Positions 8,516 to 16,500 of a DNA stretch of 64,000 nucleotides are shown piece by piece; the stretch's first letter is position 1; every line of letters starts with the position of its first letter. Location: positions 1-64,000 of the forward strand of contig NZ_JABEQM010000008.1 of the NCBI RefSeq assembly GCF_014174155.1, written 5' to 3'. The notes below the pieces were generated by a model that was not told where the DNA came from, did not search any database, and saw only the letters and a program-made list of their open reading frames with translations. Both the position numbers and the translations under genes were made by a program. This DNA comes from Gluconacetobacter tumulisoli (GTDB lineage Bacteria > Pseudomonadota > Alphaproteobacteria > Acetobacterales > Acetobacteraceae).

Positions 8516-9379
8516 TTACCGCGCCGCGGCGCGCAGATGCGGTCGGCGGCGGTCCCACAGGCGCATGCCGCGCAGGGCGAGGTCCGCCATGGCGGGCAGC
8601 AGGCGGGGCTGCATCAGGTCGGGGTCGAATTCCTTCATCCGCCGCGCGTTCTCGCGATAGCAATCCTCGACGAACTGCCCGAACGAGAAATGATCGAGGA
8701 ACACGTTGGCCTGCGTCACCGCGAAATCGCGCCCGTCATTGGGCTGCTGCCCGCGCCGCACCATCGCCAGCAGCCGGCCCAGTGCCCGGCCGTAGAAGCG
8801 CGTCGATTTCAGCGCGCGCCGCACCGGCCCCAGCCCGCGCCGCCGTTCGCGCCAGGCCATGTAGTTGATGAAGAAGACGATATGCCGCGTTTCCTCGAAC
8901 ATCAGCACGTCGAAGATCTCGAACAGACCTTCGGGCAGGAAATGCGACTGGCGGGCGTTCTTGAACGCGCCGAAGCCGAGGAAGGCGTCGAGGCATTCGC
9001 CGAAGCCGAAATCGATGAAGGCGGTTTCCAGGTCCTCGGGGAAGGCTTCGATCGGCTGTTCGGTGGCGTCGATGCCGTAGCGGTCGATCATCACGCGGAT
9101 CAGCTTCGCGTGGCGTGATTCCTCCAGTCCCTGCAGGGCCACGGCCTCGCGCACCACGGGGTCGTCGACATGCGGGGTGAAGGCATCGACGATCGCGCCG
9201 GCCCGGCGTTCGGTGTGATAGACCTCCTGCCAGAAGGGGATGGTCCGCAGGCGGGCCAGTTCCTCGTCCGTCAGTTCGGGCCAGGGCAGCGTTTCGGGGT
9301 CGAAAACCTGGTGGGTGGCCACGAACTGACGGCAGAACAGGTCCTTGTGGGCTTCGGAGCCGGCTTCGATACGGGTCAA
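8516..9379 (-). CDS. Ferritin-like di-iron protein (second of tandem pair)
   Basis: Ferritin-like helical protein of ~287 residues, paralogous to the gene upstream. Predicted di-iron ligands, numbered from the chosen start: E57, the EESRH motif at 86-90, E128 and the EETRH motif at 162-166. I choose the TTG at 9379 because homology to the paralogue begins there, it overlaps the upstream stop as TTGA, and GGTGGAG lies 8 bases before it. A longer frame from 9517 would sit inside the neighbour and add low-complexity residues. Candidate roles are an oxidase or oxygenase, or iron handling; no closer family name is supported. Confidence 0.8.
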   Translation of the reverse strand: MTRIEAGSEAHKDLFCRQFVATHQVFDPETLPWPELTDEELARLRTIPFWQEVYHTERRAGAIVDAFTPHVDDPVVREAVALQGLEESRHAKLIRVMIDRYGIDATEQPIEAFPEDLETAFIDFGFGECLDAFLGFGAFKNARQSHFLPEGLFEIFDVLMFEETRHIVFFINYMAWRERRRGLGPVRRALKSTRFYGRALGRLLAMVRRGQQPNDGRDFAVTQANVFLDHFSFGQFVEDCYRENARRMKEFDPDLMQPRLLPAMADLALRGMRLWDRRRPHLRAAAR

Positions 9380-10368
9380 GCCGCGTGCTCCACCCGCGGC
9401 GCGGCCGAGGGTTTCTTCAGGAACCGGCGGACGAAGCGGGCCAGGTTCGGCGCCAGCTTCGGCCGCAGCAGGCGCGGGTCGTAGCCCGCGAAGCGGCGGT
9501 CGTTTTCCGCGAGGCACAGGTCGATCATGTCGCGCAGGCTGATATCCATGTCCGCGACATCCCTGGCGCCGCTGACGGTGAAATTATTGTCCTGTTCGTG
9601 GACATTGCCGTCGGCGTCCATGGTGCGGGCCAGCCCCACCCGTTCGTAGGCCAGGAACACCCATACCGCCAGGACCCGGACCTCGAACCACGGGCGCTTC
9701 CAGGCCGGCATCGTGGCGCGGTGCCAGGCCAGCCAGTTGGCGAACAGCAGGATGTGACGGCATTCCTCCTGCATCACCGGTTCGAACGTCTCGATCAGTT
9801 CGGGGGGGAAGAAGCCGGACCGCTGGGCCAGCGCGAACAGGCCGAAGGCGAAGAAGCTGTCGACGCATTCCGAGAAGCCGGTGACCAGGTACGCCCATTC
9901 GACGTCGCGCGGCTCGATGTACGGGGGTTCGGGGGCCATCTTGATGTCGTAGGCCTCGACCAGGCGGGACAGGACCTCCTTGTGGCGGTTTTCCTCCCAC
10001 GCGTTGCGCGACAGGGCGTTCTTCATGTCGGGGTCGTCGATCAGCCGCGCATAGGCCGCCATGCGCAGGCGGGCCTTGCCTTCGGTCTGCACCGCGATGT
10101 CCCAGATCGGCAGCGAGGTCACGCGCTTCAGCGTCGCCGGGTCCAGCTTGGGCCATTCGATGACCGAGGGCTTGTACGGGTTGAACGTGTCGCGGAACAT
10201 CGCGGCGACCGCGCGCTTGTGTTCCGTGCTGCCGGGCTTCAGGGGGCCGGGGACCGGGCTGGACCAGTGGCGGGCGTTGAAATCGGCCTCGGCCACCGTG
10301 CGGGCGTCGGCGCCCGTGGGATCGAGGGCCTCGGGCAGCGAGGAATAGATGTCGGAGAGGGAGTTCAT
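9376..10368 (-). CDS. Ferritin-like di-iron protein (first of tandem pair)
   Basis: Ferritin-like protein of 330 residues with a four-helix di-iron pattern: E96, the EENRH motif (125-129), E167 and the EECRH motif (201-205). Aromatic/hydrophobic helices around FFAFGLFALAQRSGFF suggest a buried or membrane-facing active site, as in di-iron oxidases. It shares the block order E...EExRH...GFSECVDSF...EExRH with the downstream paralogue, so the pair arose by duplication and is translated as a coupled unit. The ATG at 10368 follows a GGGAG-rich stretch. The substrate is unknown. Confidence 0.8.
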   Translation of the reverse strand: MNSLSDIYSSLPEALDPTGADARTVAEADFNARHWSSPVPGPLKPGSTEHKRAVAAMFRDTFNPYKPSVIEWPKLDPATLKRVTSLPIWDIAVQTEGKARLRMAAYARLIDDPDMKNALSRNAWEENRHKEVLSRLVEAYDIKMAPEPPYIEPRDVEWAYLVTGFSECVDSFFAFGLFALAQRSGFFPPELIETFEPVMQEECRHILLFANWLAWHRATMPAWKRPWFEVRVLAVWVFLAYERVGLARTMDADGNVHEQDNNFTVSGARDVADMDISLRDMIDLCLAENDRRFAGYDPRLLRPKLAPNLARFVRRFLKKPSAAPRVEHAA

Positions 10369-10484
10369 AATCGTGCGGGCTCGCGAATCAGAACGGGCCG
10401 CGCGGCCGGTACGGCCGGCGCGGCGCCACCTGGCGAGAGCGCCCCGCCCGGCCGCGCGGGGGGCGGGCGGGGCGTTCCCGTCGG

Positions 10485-11159
10485 CTAGTGGATATCGCCC
10501 AGGGCGGTGATGACCCGGGTGACGAGGCCGTAGGCGATCGCCTCGTCGGCCGACATCCAGTAATTGCGGTCGGTATCCTTGCAGATCTTTTCGTAGGGCT
10601 GCCCGGTTTCGCGCGCGAACAGGCGGTTCAGCCGCTCGCGCATCTTCACGATCTCCCGCGCCTCGATATCGATATCGGTCGCGGGGCCGCGCACGCCGCC
10701 CATCGGCTGATGCAGCAGGAAGCGCGTGTTCGGCAGGCAGAAGCGGCGCTGCGGGTTGCCCGCGGCGAAGATCAGCGCGCCGGCCGACGCCACCCAGCCG
10801 GTGCCGATCACGTTCACCGGCGCGACCGAATCGACGAAGCGGATCATGTCGTGGATCGTGTCGCCGCTTTCGACATGGCCGCCGGGCGAGTTGACATACA
10901 CGTCGATCGGGCGGTCCGACGCGCCGGCCAGCGCCAGCAGGCGACCGGTGACGTCACGGGCCAGCTTGTCGTTGATCGCCCCGAAGACCAGCACCTTGCG
11001 CTGGTCGAACAGGCGGCTTTCCAGCTCGCTGATGGGGGAGGAGAGGGTCTTGTTGTCGCCCGGCTCCTTGGGTTCGGGGCCCTGGGGTTCGGGGATGTCC
11101 GGACCGTCCGGATCCTCGTCATCCATCCGGATGCGGTTTTTCGGCTGCATGCCGGTCAT
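10485..11159 (-). CDS. clpP: ClpP-like serine protease subunit
   Basis: Clp-type proteolytic subunit of 224 residues. An acidic, proline-rich N-terminal tail (~residues 12-35, DDEDPDGPDIPEPQGPEP) precedes the ClpP fold. Catalytic Ser125 lies in GWVASAGALIFAAG and His150 in FLLHQPMGG; the acidic partner is expected in the following helix region. The serine motif reads ASAG where housekeeping ClpP has ASMG, and the tail is longer than usual, so this may be a second ClpP paralogue in the genome. The ATG at 11159 is preceded by AGGGAG at good spacing. A much longer in-frame extension upstream on this strand is antisense to alaC and not real. Confidence 0.88.
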   Translation of the reverse strand: MTGMQPKNRIRMDDEDPDGPDIPEPQGPEPKEPGDNKTLSSPISELESRLFDQRKVLVFGAINDKLARDVTGRLLALAGASDRPIDVYVNSPGGHVESGDTIHDMIRFVDSVAPVNVIGTGWVASAGALIFAAGNPQRRFCLPNTRFLLHQPMGGVRGPATDIDIEAREIVKMRERLNRLFARETGQPYEKICKDTDRNYWMSADEAIAYGLVTRVITALGDIH

Positions 11160-11366
11160 TATCGTCTCCCTGTATCCAGGACTGCACTGGTCATGAGGTC
11201 TATCCTGCGCCGCCTTGGCCCCGGTGCCAAGACCCGACCTGCCGCGCGCGGGGCGCGCGGGGCCGGGCCGGGCGGTTTCGCACGTTCTCTCGCTAATGGC
11301 GGGAGGGCGGGCTAGAAGGGCGGATTGCCCCTGTTCGTCGCGATCAGGATTCGTCATGGAGAGAAG

Positions 11367-12437
11367 ATGGGTATGACGGCGCCGCTGCCAAGAGAGCGTT
11401 TTGCACGCGCGTCCGCGCGCCGGGCCGTCCGGGCCGGACGCGCGGCGCCGGCGCTGGCGGGCCTGCTGATGCTGGCGGGGTGCGGGCATCGCGACGCGTT
11501 CGACGCGACGCTGGACTGGTGGCACCAGTACGAAGGCGGGGTGATCGCCCAGCAGCGGCCGCCGCCGCCGGGCGTCCACGACCCCTATCCGGCGGTGGGG
11601 CTGACGCCCACCACGCCGCCCGCCGTTCCCTCCGCCGCCCTGCGCCAGAGCATCACCGAAAACCTGGTCGAGCAGCGGAACCTGGCCCATCGCGAGGCGG
11701 TCGAGATCGGCCCGCTGACCGTCACGGCGCCCGGAACGGCCGCCGGCACGGCGAAAGCCGGCGGCGCCCCCGGCCCCGCGAAATCGGCCCCGCCCGCCGG
11801 GGCCGAGCAGCCCTCCGCCACGCTGGAGGCCGCCGACAGCACGCCGCAGGCCGCGCGTCCCGTCCCGCCCGCCGCGCCGTCCCCCGGCCCGGCGAAATCG
11901 GCCCCGCCCGCCCCCGCCGGCCAGGCCCCCGCGAACCAGGCCGGCGAAACCCCGGCGGCCATGCCGGAGGTCGCGATGCCGGAGGTCGGGGCCGATGTCG
12001 GCGGCGTGGGCGGCCATGCGGTGCAGGCCGCCGCGCCGCCGGACGTCGCGGCCCAGCCGCCCGCGCCGCCCCGGTTCCCCGGCTTCGCCGTCCCCGCCGA
12101 CGGTGCGCTGGAGACGCCGGCCCGCCCGGCCTACGACCTGGCGGACCCCGAGGGCACGCGCATCCGCTTCCTCGTCGCGTCGGACCAGCTGGTGCGCGGG
12201 CAGGACGGCACGCTCGCCAGCCTGGCCGGACGGCGGGGCGGCGGGGCGGTCTTCGTCCATGGCTATGGCGAGGCCGCGTCCACCGACCCGGCCGAGCAGG
12301 CGCGGGCGATGACGCTGGCCCTGCTGCGCGCGCGGGCGGTGGCCGACCTGCTGATCGCGCGCGGCGTGCCGGCGGACATGGTCCATCTGCGCGCCCATCC
12401 GTTCGGCGACGGCGTGCGGGTCAGCCTGAACCAGTAG
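11367..12437 (+). CDS. Lipoprotein with Pro/Ala-rich linker and OmpA-like C-terminus
   Basis: Secreted lipoprotein of 356 residues. The signal peptide ends in a lipobox LAGC with Cys39. A short charged segment with DWWHQYEGGVIAQQRPPPP follows, then a long Ala/Pro-rich low-complexity linker containing two PAKSAPPA repeats. The C-terminal ~80 residues (FVHGYGEAASTDPAEQARAM onward) resemble an OmpA/MotB-type peptidoglycan-binding domain. It probably links the outer membrane to peptidoglycan. The start at 11367 has GGAGAG just upstream. It diverges from clpP and lies ahead of alaC with a 183-base gap. Confidence 0.75.
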   Translation: MGMTAPLPRERFARASARRAVRAGRAAPALAGLLMLAGCGHRDAFDATLDWWHQYEGGVIAQQRPPPPGVHDPYPAVGLTPTTPPAVPSAALRQSITENLVEQRNLAHREAVEIGPLTVTAPGTAAGTAKAGGAPGPAKSAPPAGAEQPSATLEAADSTPQAARPVPPAAPSPGPAKSAPPAPAGQAPANQAGETPAAMPEVAMPEVGADVGGVGGHAVQAAAPPDVAAQPPAPPRFPGFAVPADGALETPARPAYDLADPEGTRIRFLVASDQLVRGQDGTLASLAGRRGGGAVFVHGYGEAASTDPAEQARAMTLALLRARAVADLLIARGVPADMVHLRAHPFGDGVRVSLNQ

Positions 12438-12620
12438 GCATGGATGGCACGCGCGCCCCTTCGGCGCGGTTGCCTGCCGGGCCGCGGCGTCGCTATATCT
12501 AGGAGGACCGGACCCGTTCCCGCCTTTTTCCGACAGGCCGCCGACAAGAAGCGGCCCGGAACGGCATCCCCGGCCACCGTCCTGAACCAGCGTGCCCACG
12601 AGCGACCCCAAGAGCGAACA

Positions 12621-13889
12621 ATGACCGAAGAATTCCACCGCATACGCCGCCTGCCGCCCTACGTGTTCGCCGAGGTCAACAAGGCCAAGGCCGCGGCGCG
12701 CGTGCGGGGCGAGGACATCATCGACCTGGGCATGGGCAATCCGGACACCCCCACCCCGCCGCATATCGTGCAGAAGCTGGTGGAGACCGTGGCCGACCCG
12801 CGGTCGCACCGCTATTCCGTCAGCCGGGGCATTCCGGGCCTGCGGCGGGCGCTGGCGGGCTATTACGCGCGCCGCTTCGACGTGAAGCTGGACCCGGAGA
12901 CCGAGGTGATCGCCACCCTGGGCTCGAAGGAAGGGCTGGCCAACCTGTCGGCGGCCATCACCAGCCCGGGCGACACCATCCTGGTGCCCAACCCGTCCTA
13001 TCCGATCCATCAGTTCGGCTTCATCATCGCCGGCGCCTCGGTCCGCTCGATCCCCGCCACGCCGGACGAGGAGATGCTGCGCGCGCTGGACCGCGCGGTG
13101 CGCCATTCGGTGCCCAAGCCGACGGCGCTGATCGTCAATTTCCCGTCGAACCCCACGGCCTATGTCGCGGACCTCGATTTCTATCGCGAACTGGTGGCTC
13201 TGGCCCGCCGGCACGACATCTGGATCATGTCCGACCTGGCCTATGCCGAGATCTATTTCGGCGACCGGGTGCCGCCGTCGATCCTGCAGGTGCCCGGGGC
13301 GCGGGACATCGCGGTGGAATTCACGTCGCTGTCCAAGACCTATTCCATGGCGGGATGGCGCATGGGCTTCGCGGCGGGCAATCCGCGCCTGATCACCGCG
13401 CTGACGCGGATCAAGTCCTACCTGGATTACGGCGCGTTCACGCCGATCCAGGTCGCGGCGGTCGCGGCGCTGAGCGGCCCGCAGGATTGCGTGGCCGAGA
13501 TCCGGACCATGTATCGCGACCGGCGCGACGTGCTGATCCGCGGGCTGCATGCGGCGGGATGGGACGTGCCGTCGCCGGAAGGGTCGATGTTCGCCTGGGC
13601 CCCCCTGCCCCCCGCGTTCCGCGAGATGGGCAGCGTCGATTTCTCCAAGCTGCTGCTGAAGGAAGCCGGCGTGGCCGTGGCGCCGGGCCTGGGCTTCGGC
13701 GAGTATGGCGAGGGATTCGTGCGGATCGGGCTGGTCGAGAACACCCAGCGCCTGCGCCAGGCGACGCGGGCGATCAAGCAGTTCATGATCCGTCACGGCG
13801 TGACGCCGCCCCCGGCGCGGCCCGAGGCCGGGCCGCGCGCCGAGACGGTGGCGACCGAGGCGGCGGCCGAGGCGGTAGCCGACGCCTGA
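12621..13889 (+). CDS. alaC: Alanine aminotransferase, class I/II PLP enzyme
   Basis: Glutamate-pyruvate aminotransferase of 422 residues, fold-type I. It has the substrate-binding opening IDLGMGNPDTPTPPHIV, the cofactor region NFPSNPTAYV, and the PLP lysine in SLSKTYSMAGWRMGFA. It interconverts pyruvate/glutamate and alanine/2-oxoglutarate in the cytoplasm. The C-terminal ~30 residues are an Ala/Glu-rich tail without family similarity. The gene is followed after 82 bases by hom, an arrangement conserved in many alphaproteobacteria (alaC-hom-glpX-recJ). The ATG at 12621 lies 3 bases after AGCGAAC; no strong Shine-Dalgarno is visible. Confidence 0.9.
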   Translation: MTEEFHRIRRLPPYVFAEVNKAKAAARVRGEDIIDLGMGNPDTPTPPHIVQKLVETVADPRSHRYSVSRGIPGLRRALAGYYARRFDVKLDPETEVIATLGSKEGLANLSAAITSPGDTILVPNPSYPIHQFGFIIAGASVRSIPATPDEEMLRALDRAVRHSVPKPTALIVNFPSNPTAYVADLDFYRELVALARRHDIWIMSDLAYAEIYFGDRVPPSILQVPGARDIAVEFTSLSKTYSMAGWRMGFAAGNPRLITALTRIKSYLDYGAFTPIQVAAVAALSGPQDCVAEIRTMYRDRRDVLIRGLHAAGWDVPSPEGSMFAWAPLPPAFREMGSVDFSKLLLKEAGVAVAPGLGFGEYGEGFVRIGLVENTQRLRQATRAIKQFMIRHGVTPPPARPEAGPRAETVATEAAAEAVADA

Positions 13890-13971
13890 CATCCCGGCGG
13901 AAAACGCCCGGTGCGGGACACCCGCCGGGAGATGACGGACGATTTGTGACACGACGACGACAGGACATCAG

Positions 13972-15348
13972 GTGACCGGACAGAACAGGATTGCTGACAG
14001 CGCGGGCGGACAGGCACGGGGGGCGCAGGCGGCCCCGCTGCGGATCGGCATTGCCGGGCTGGGCACCGTCGGCGCGGGCCTGGTCAAGCTGCTGCGCGGG
14101 AACGAGACGATCGTGGCCGCGCGGGCCGGCCGGCCGATCGCGATCACGGCCGTGGCGGCGCGCGACCGCACGCGCGACCGGGGCGTCGACCTGTCGGGCG
14201 TGACCTGGCACGACGATGCCGTGGCGCTGGCGACCGACCCCGATGTCGACGTGGTGGTGGAACTGATCGGCGGGGCCGAGGGTGTGGCCCGCCGGCTGGT
14301 CACCACGGCGCTGGAGGCCGGACGGCCGGTCGTCACCGCCAACAAGGCGCTGATCGCGGTGCATGGCGCCGAACTGGCGGCGCTGGCCGAACGGACCGGC
14401 GTGCCGCTGATGTTCGAGGCCGCGGTGGCCGGCGGCATCCCCGCCATCAAGACGGTGCGCGAGGGGCTGGCGGCCGACCGGCTGACGCGGGTCGGCGGCA
14501 TCCTGAACGGCACCTGCAACTATATCATGACCGCGATGCGCGAGAGCGGCCGCCCCTTCGCCGACGTGCTGGCCGAGGCCCAGGCCCTGGGCTATGCCGA
14601 GGCGGACCCGTCGACCGACGTGGACGGCATCGATGCGGCGCACAAGCTGGCGATCCTGGCCGGGCTGGCCTTCGGCCGGCCGGTCGCGTTCGCGTCGGTG
14701 CATGTCGAGGGCATCCGGGGCATCGATGCGCTGGACCTCGATTTCGCGCGGGCGCTGGGCTACCGGATCAAGCTGCTGGGCCTGGCGCGGCGGCGGGAGG
14801 ACGGGGTCGAGGCCCGCGTCCATCCCTGCCTGGTACCGGAAAAATCCCCGATCGCGCAGGTCGACGGCGTGTTCAACGCCGTGGTGGTCGAAGGCGCGTT
14901 CGTCGGCCGCCTGATGCTGGAAGGCCGCGGCGCGGGCGAGGGCCCGACCGCTACCGCCGTCGCCGCCGACCTGATCGACATCGCGCGCGGCAGCGCGGTG
15001 CCGGTCTGGGGCCGCAGCGCCGACGGTCTGACGCAGATCGAGGCCCTGCCGCGCGCCGCGTTCCACGAGGAATATTACCTGCGCCTGAACGTCCATGACC
15101 GGCCCGGGGTGATCGCCGACGTCACCGCCGTGCTGCGCGACCATGGCGTGTCCCTGCGCAGCATGCTGCAGCACGGCCGGGCCGAGCCCGCGCCCGAGGA
15201 CGGAACGGCCGGCGGCGACCCGTCGGTGCCCCTGGTCCTGGTCACCCACCGCACGCGGGAGTCCGCGATGCTGGAGGCGCTGGGGCGGATCGCGGCGCTG
15301 TCGGTCGTGATCGGCACGCCGGCGATGATCCGGATCGATCCCGGCTGA
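13972..15348 (+). CDS. hom: Homoserine dehydrogenase
   Basis: NAD(P)-dependent homoserine dehydrogenase of 458 residues, which reduces aspartate semialdehyde to homoserine for Thr/Met synthesis. Visible parts: nucleotide-binding GIAGLGTVGAGLVK after a 20-residue leader, the segment TANKALIAVHG, the catalytic block around GGILNGTCNYIMT and DPSTDVDGIDAAHKLAIL, and a C-terminal ACT domain (RLNVHDRPGVIADVTAVL) for allosteric threonine control. The start is GTG (13972), with AGGAC about 8 bases upstream. Its place between alaC and glpX matches the conserved alphaproteobacterial order. Confidence 0.95.
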   Translation: MTGQNRIADSAGGQARGAQAAPLRIGIAGLGTVGAGLVKLLRGNETIVAARAGRPIAITAVAARDRTRDRGVDLSGVTWHDDAVALATDPDVDVVVELIGGAEGVARRLVTTALEAGRPVVTANKALIAVHGAELAALAERTGVPLMFEAAVAGGIPAIKTVREGLAADRLTRVGGILNGTCNYIMTAMRESGRPFADVLAEAQALGYAEADPSTDVDGIDAAHKLAILAGLAFGRPVAFASVHVEGIRGIDALDLDFARALGYRIKLLGLARRREDGVEARVHPCLVPEKSPIAQVDGVFNAVVVEGAFVGRLMLEGRGAGEGPTATAVAADLIDIARGSAVPVWGRSADGLTQIEALPRAAFHEEYYLRLNVHDRPGVIADVTAVLRDHGVSLRSMLQHGRAEPAPEDGTAGGDPSVPLVLVTHRTRESAMLEALGRIAALSVVIGTPAMIRIDPG

Positions 15349-15468
15349 CGCCCGACGCCCGCGCCGCGCATGCCCCGGCGGGGCGGGCGCGGCAGAACCC
15401 ATACGGGGCGGCCCTTCGTCCCGGACATGCCGGCATCCAGAACCGGCAAGCAGAGAGGATCATCAGCG

Positions 15469-16464
15469 ATGACGTCCACATCCAACCCCGGCTACAAGGT
15501 CACAGACCGCAACCTGGCCCTGGAACTGGTCCGCGTGACCGAGGCGGCGGCCATGTCGGCGTCGCAATGGACGGGCCGGGGCAAGAAGAACGAGGCCGAC
15601 GGCGCCGCCGTCGAGGCCATGCGCCTGGCCTTCGACACGGTCGCGATCGACGGCACCGTGGTGATCGGCGAGGGCGAGATGGACGAGGCCCCGATGCTGT
15701 ATATCGGCGAGAAGGTGGGCGCCGGCGGCCCGGCGATGGACATCGCCGTCGACCCGCTGGAAGGCACCAACCTGTGCGCCAAGAACATGCCCAACGCCCT
15801 GACGGTGCTGGCGCTGGCCGAGGCCGGGAACTTCCTGCACGCGCCCGACATCTACATGGAAAAGATCGTGGTCGGCCCCGACCTGCCGGAAGGCGTGGTG
15901 GACCTGGACGCGTCGATCAGCGCCAACCTGCGCGAACTGGCGCGGGCCAAGCGCAAGGATATCAGCGACCTGACCCTCTGCGCGCTGGAGCGCGAGCGGC
16001 ATGAGGAACTGATCGCCAAGACGCGCGAGGCCGGGGCCCGCGTCATGCTGCTGAGCGACGGCGACGTCGCGGCCGCCATCGCCGCCTGCCTGCCCAACGG
16101 GCGCGTCGACATCTATGCCGGGTCGGGCGGCGCGCCGGAAGGCGTGCTGGCGGCGGCCGCCGTGCGCTGCGTCCATGGCCAGATGCAGGGCCGCCTGCTG
16201 TTCGAGGATGCCGAGCAGGTTCGCCGCGCGCAGGAGATGGACCCGGGCAAGGACCCGTCGCGCAAGCTGGGCCTGTACGACATGGCGCGGGGCGACGTGC
16301 TGTTCTCGGCCACCGGGGTGACCACCGGGCCGCTGCTGCGCGGCATCCGCCGCGACGGCAACCGGGCGATCACCCATTCGATCGTGATGCGCTCCAAGTC
16401 CGGGACCGTCCGGTTCGTGGAAGGGCATCATGATTTCTCGACCAAGACCTGGGGTGCGATCTGA
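15469..16464 (+). CDS. glpX: Class II fructose-1,6-bisphosphatase
   Basis: GlpX-type fructose-1,6-bisphosphatase (331 residues), the gluconeogenic phosphatase that makes fructose 6-phosphate. Motifs include the metal-binding GEGEMDEAPML at ~67-77 and DPLEGTN at 95-101, plus the substrate loop YAGSGGAPEGVLAAAA and the block FSATGVTTGPLLRG. Length and motif order are those of the family. The ATG at 15469 follows AGAGAGG with acceptable spacing. recJ starts 36 bases downstream on the same strand, so the two are probably cotranscribed. Confidence 0.95.
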   Translation: MTSTSNPGYKVTDRNLALELVRVTEAAAMSASQWTGRGKKNEADGAAVEAMRLAFDTVAIDGTVVIGEGEMDEAPMLYIGEKVGAGGPAMDIAVDPLEGTNLCAKNMPNALTVLALAEAGNFLHAPDIYMEKIVVGPDLPEGVVDLDASISANLRELARAKRKDISDLTLCALERERHEELIAKTREAGARVMLLSDGDVAAAIAACLPNGRVDIYAGSGGAPEGVLAAAAVRCVHGQMQGRLLFEDAEQVRRAQEMDPGKDPSRKLGLYDMARGDVLFSATGVTTGPLLRGIRRDGNRAITHSIVMRSKSGTVRFVEGHHDFSTKTWGAI

Positions 16465-16500
16465 CGCGTCCCATGCCTGCCGCCGCCCTTCCCCGCCCTG

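Noticed and set aside
10485-13952. 1155-residue open frame on the minus strand
   Set aside because: Only its C-terminal 224 residues (ClpP) are real; the rest is antisense to alaC and the lipoprotein gene, low-complexity and Arg/Gly-rich.
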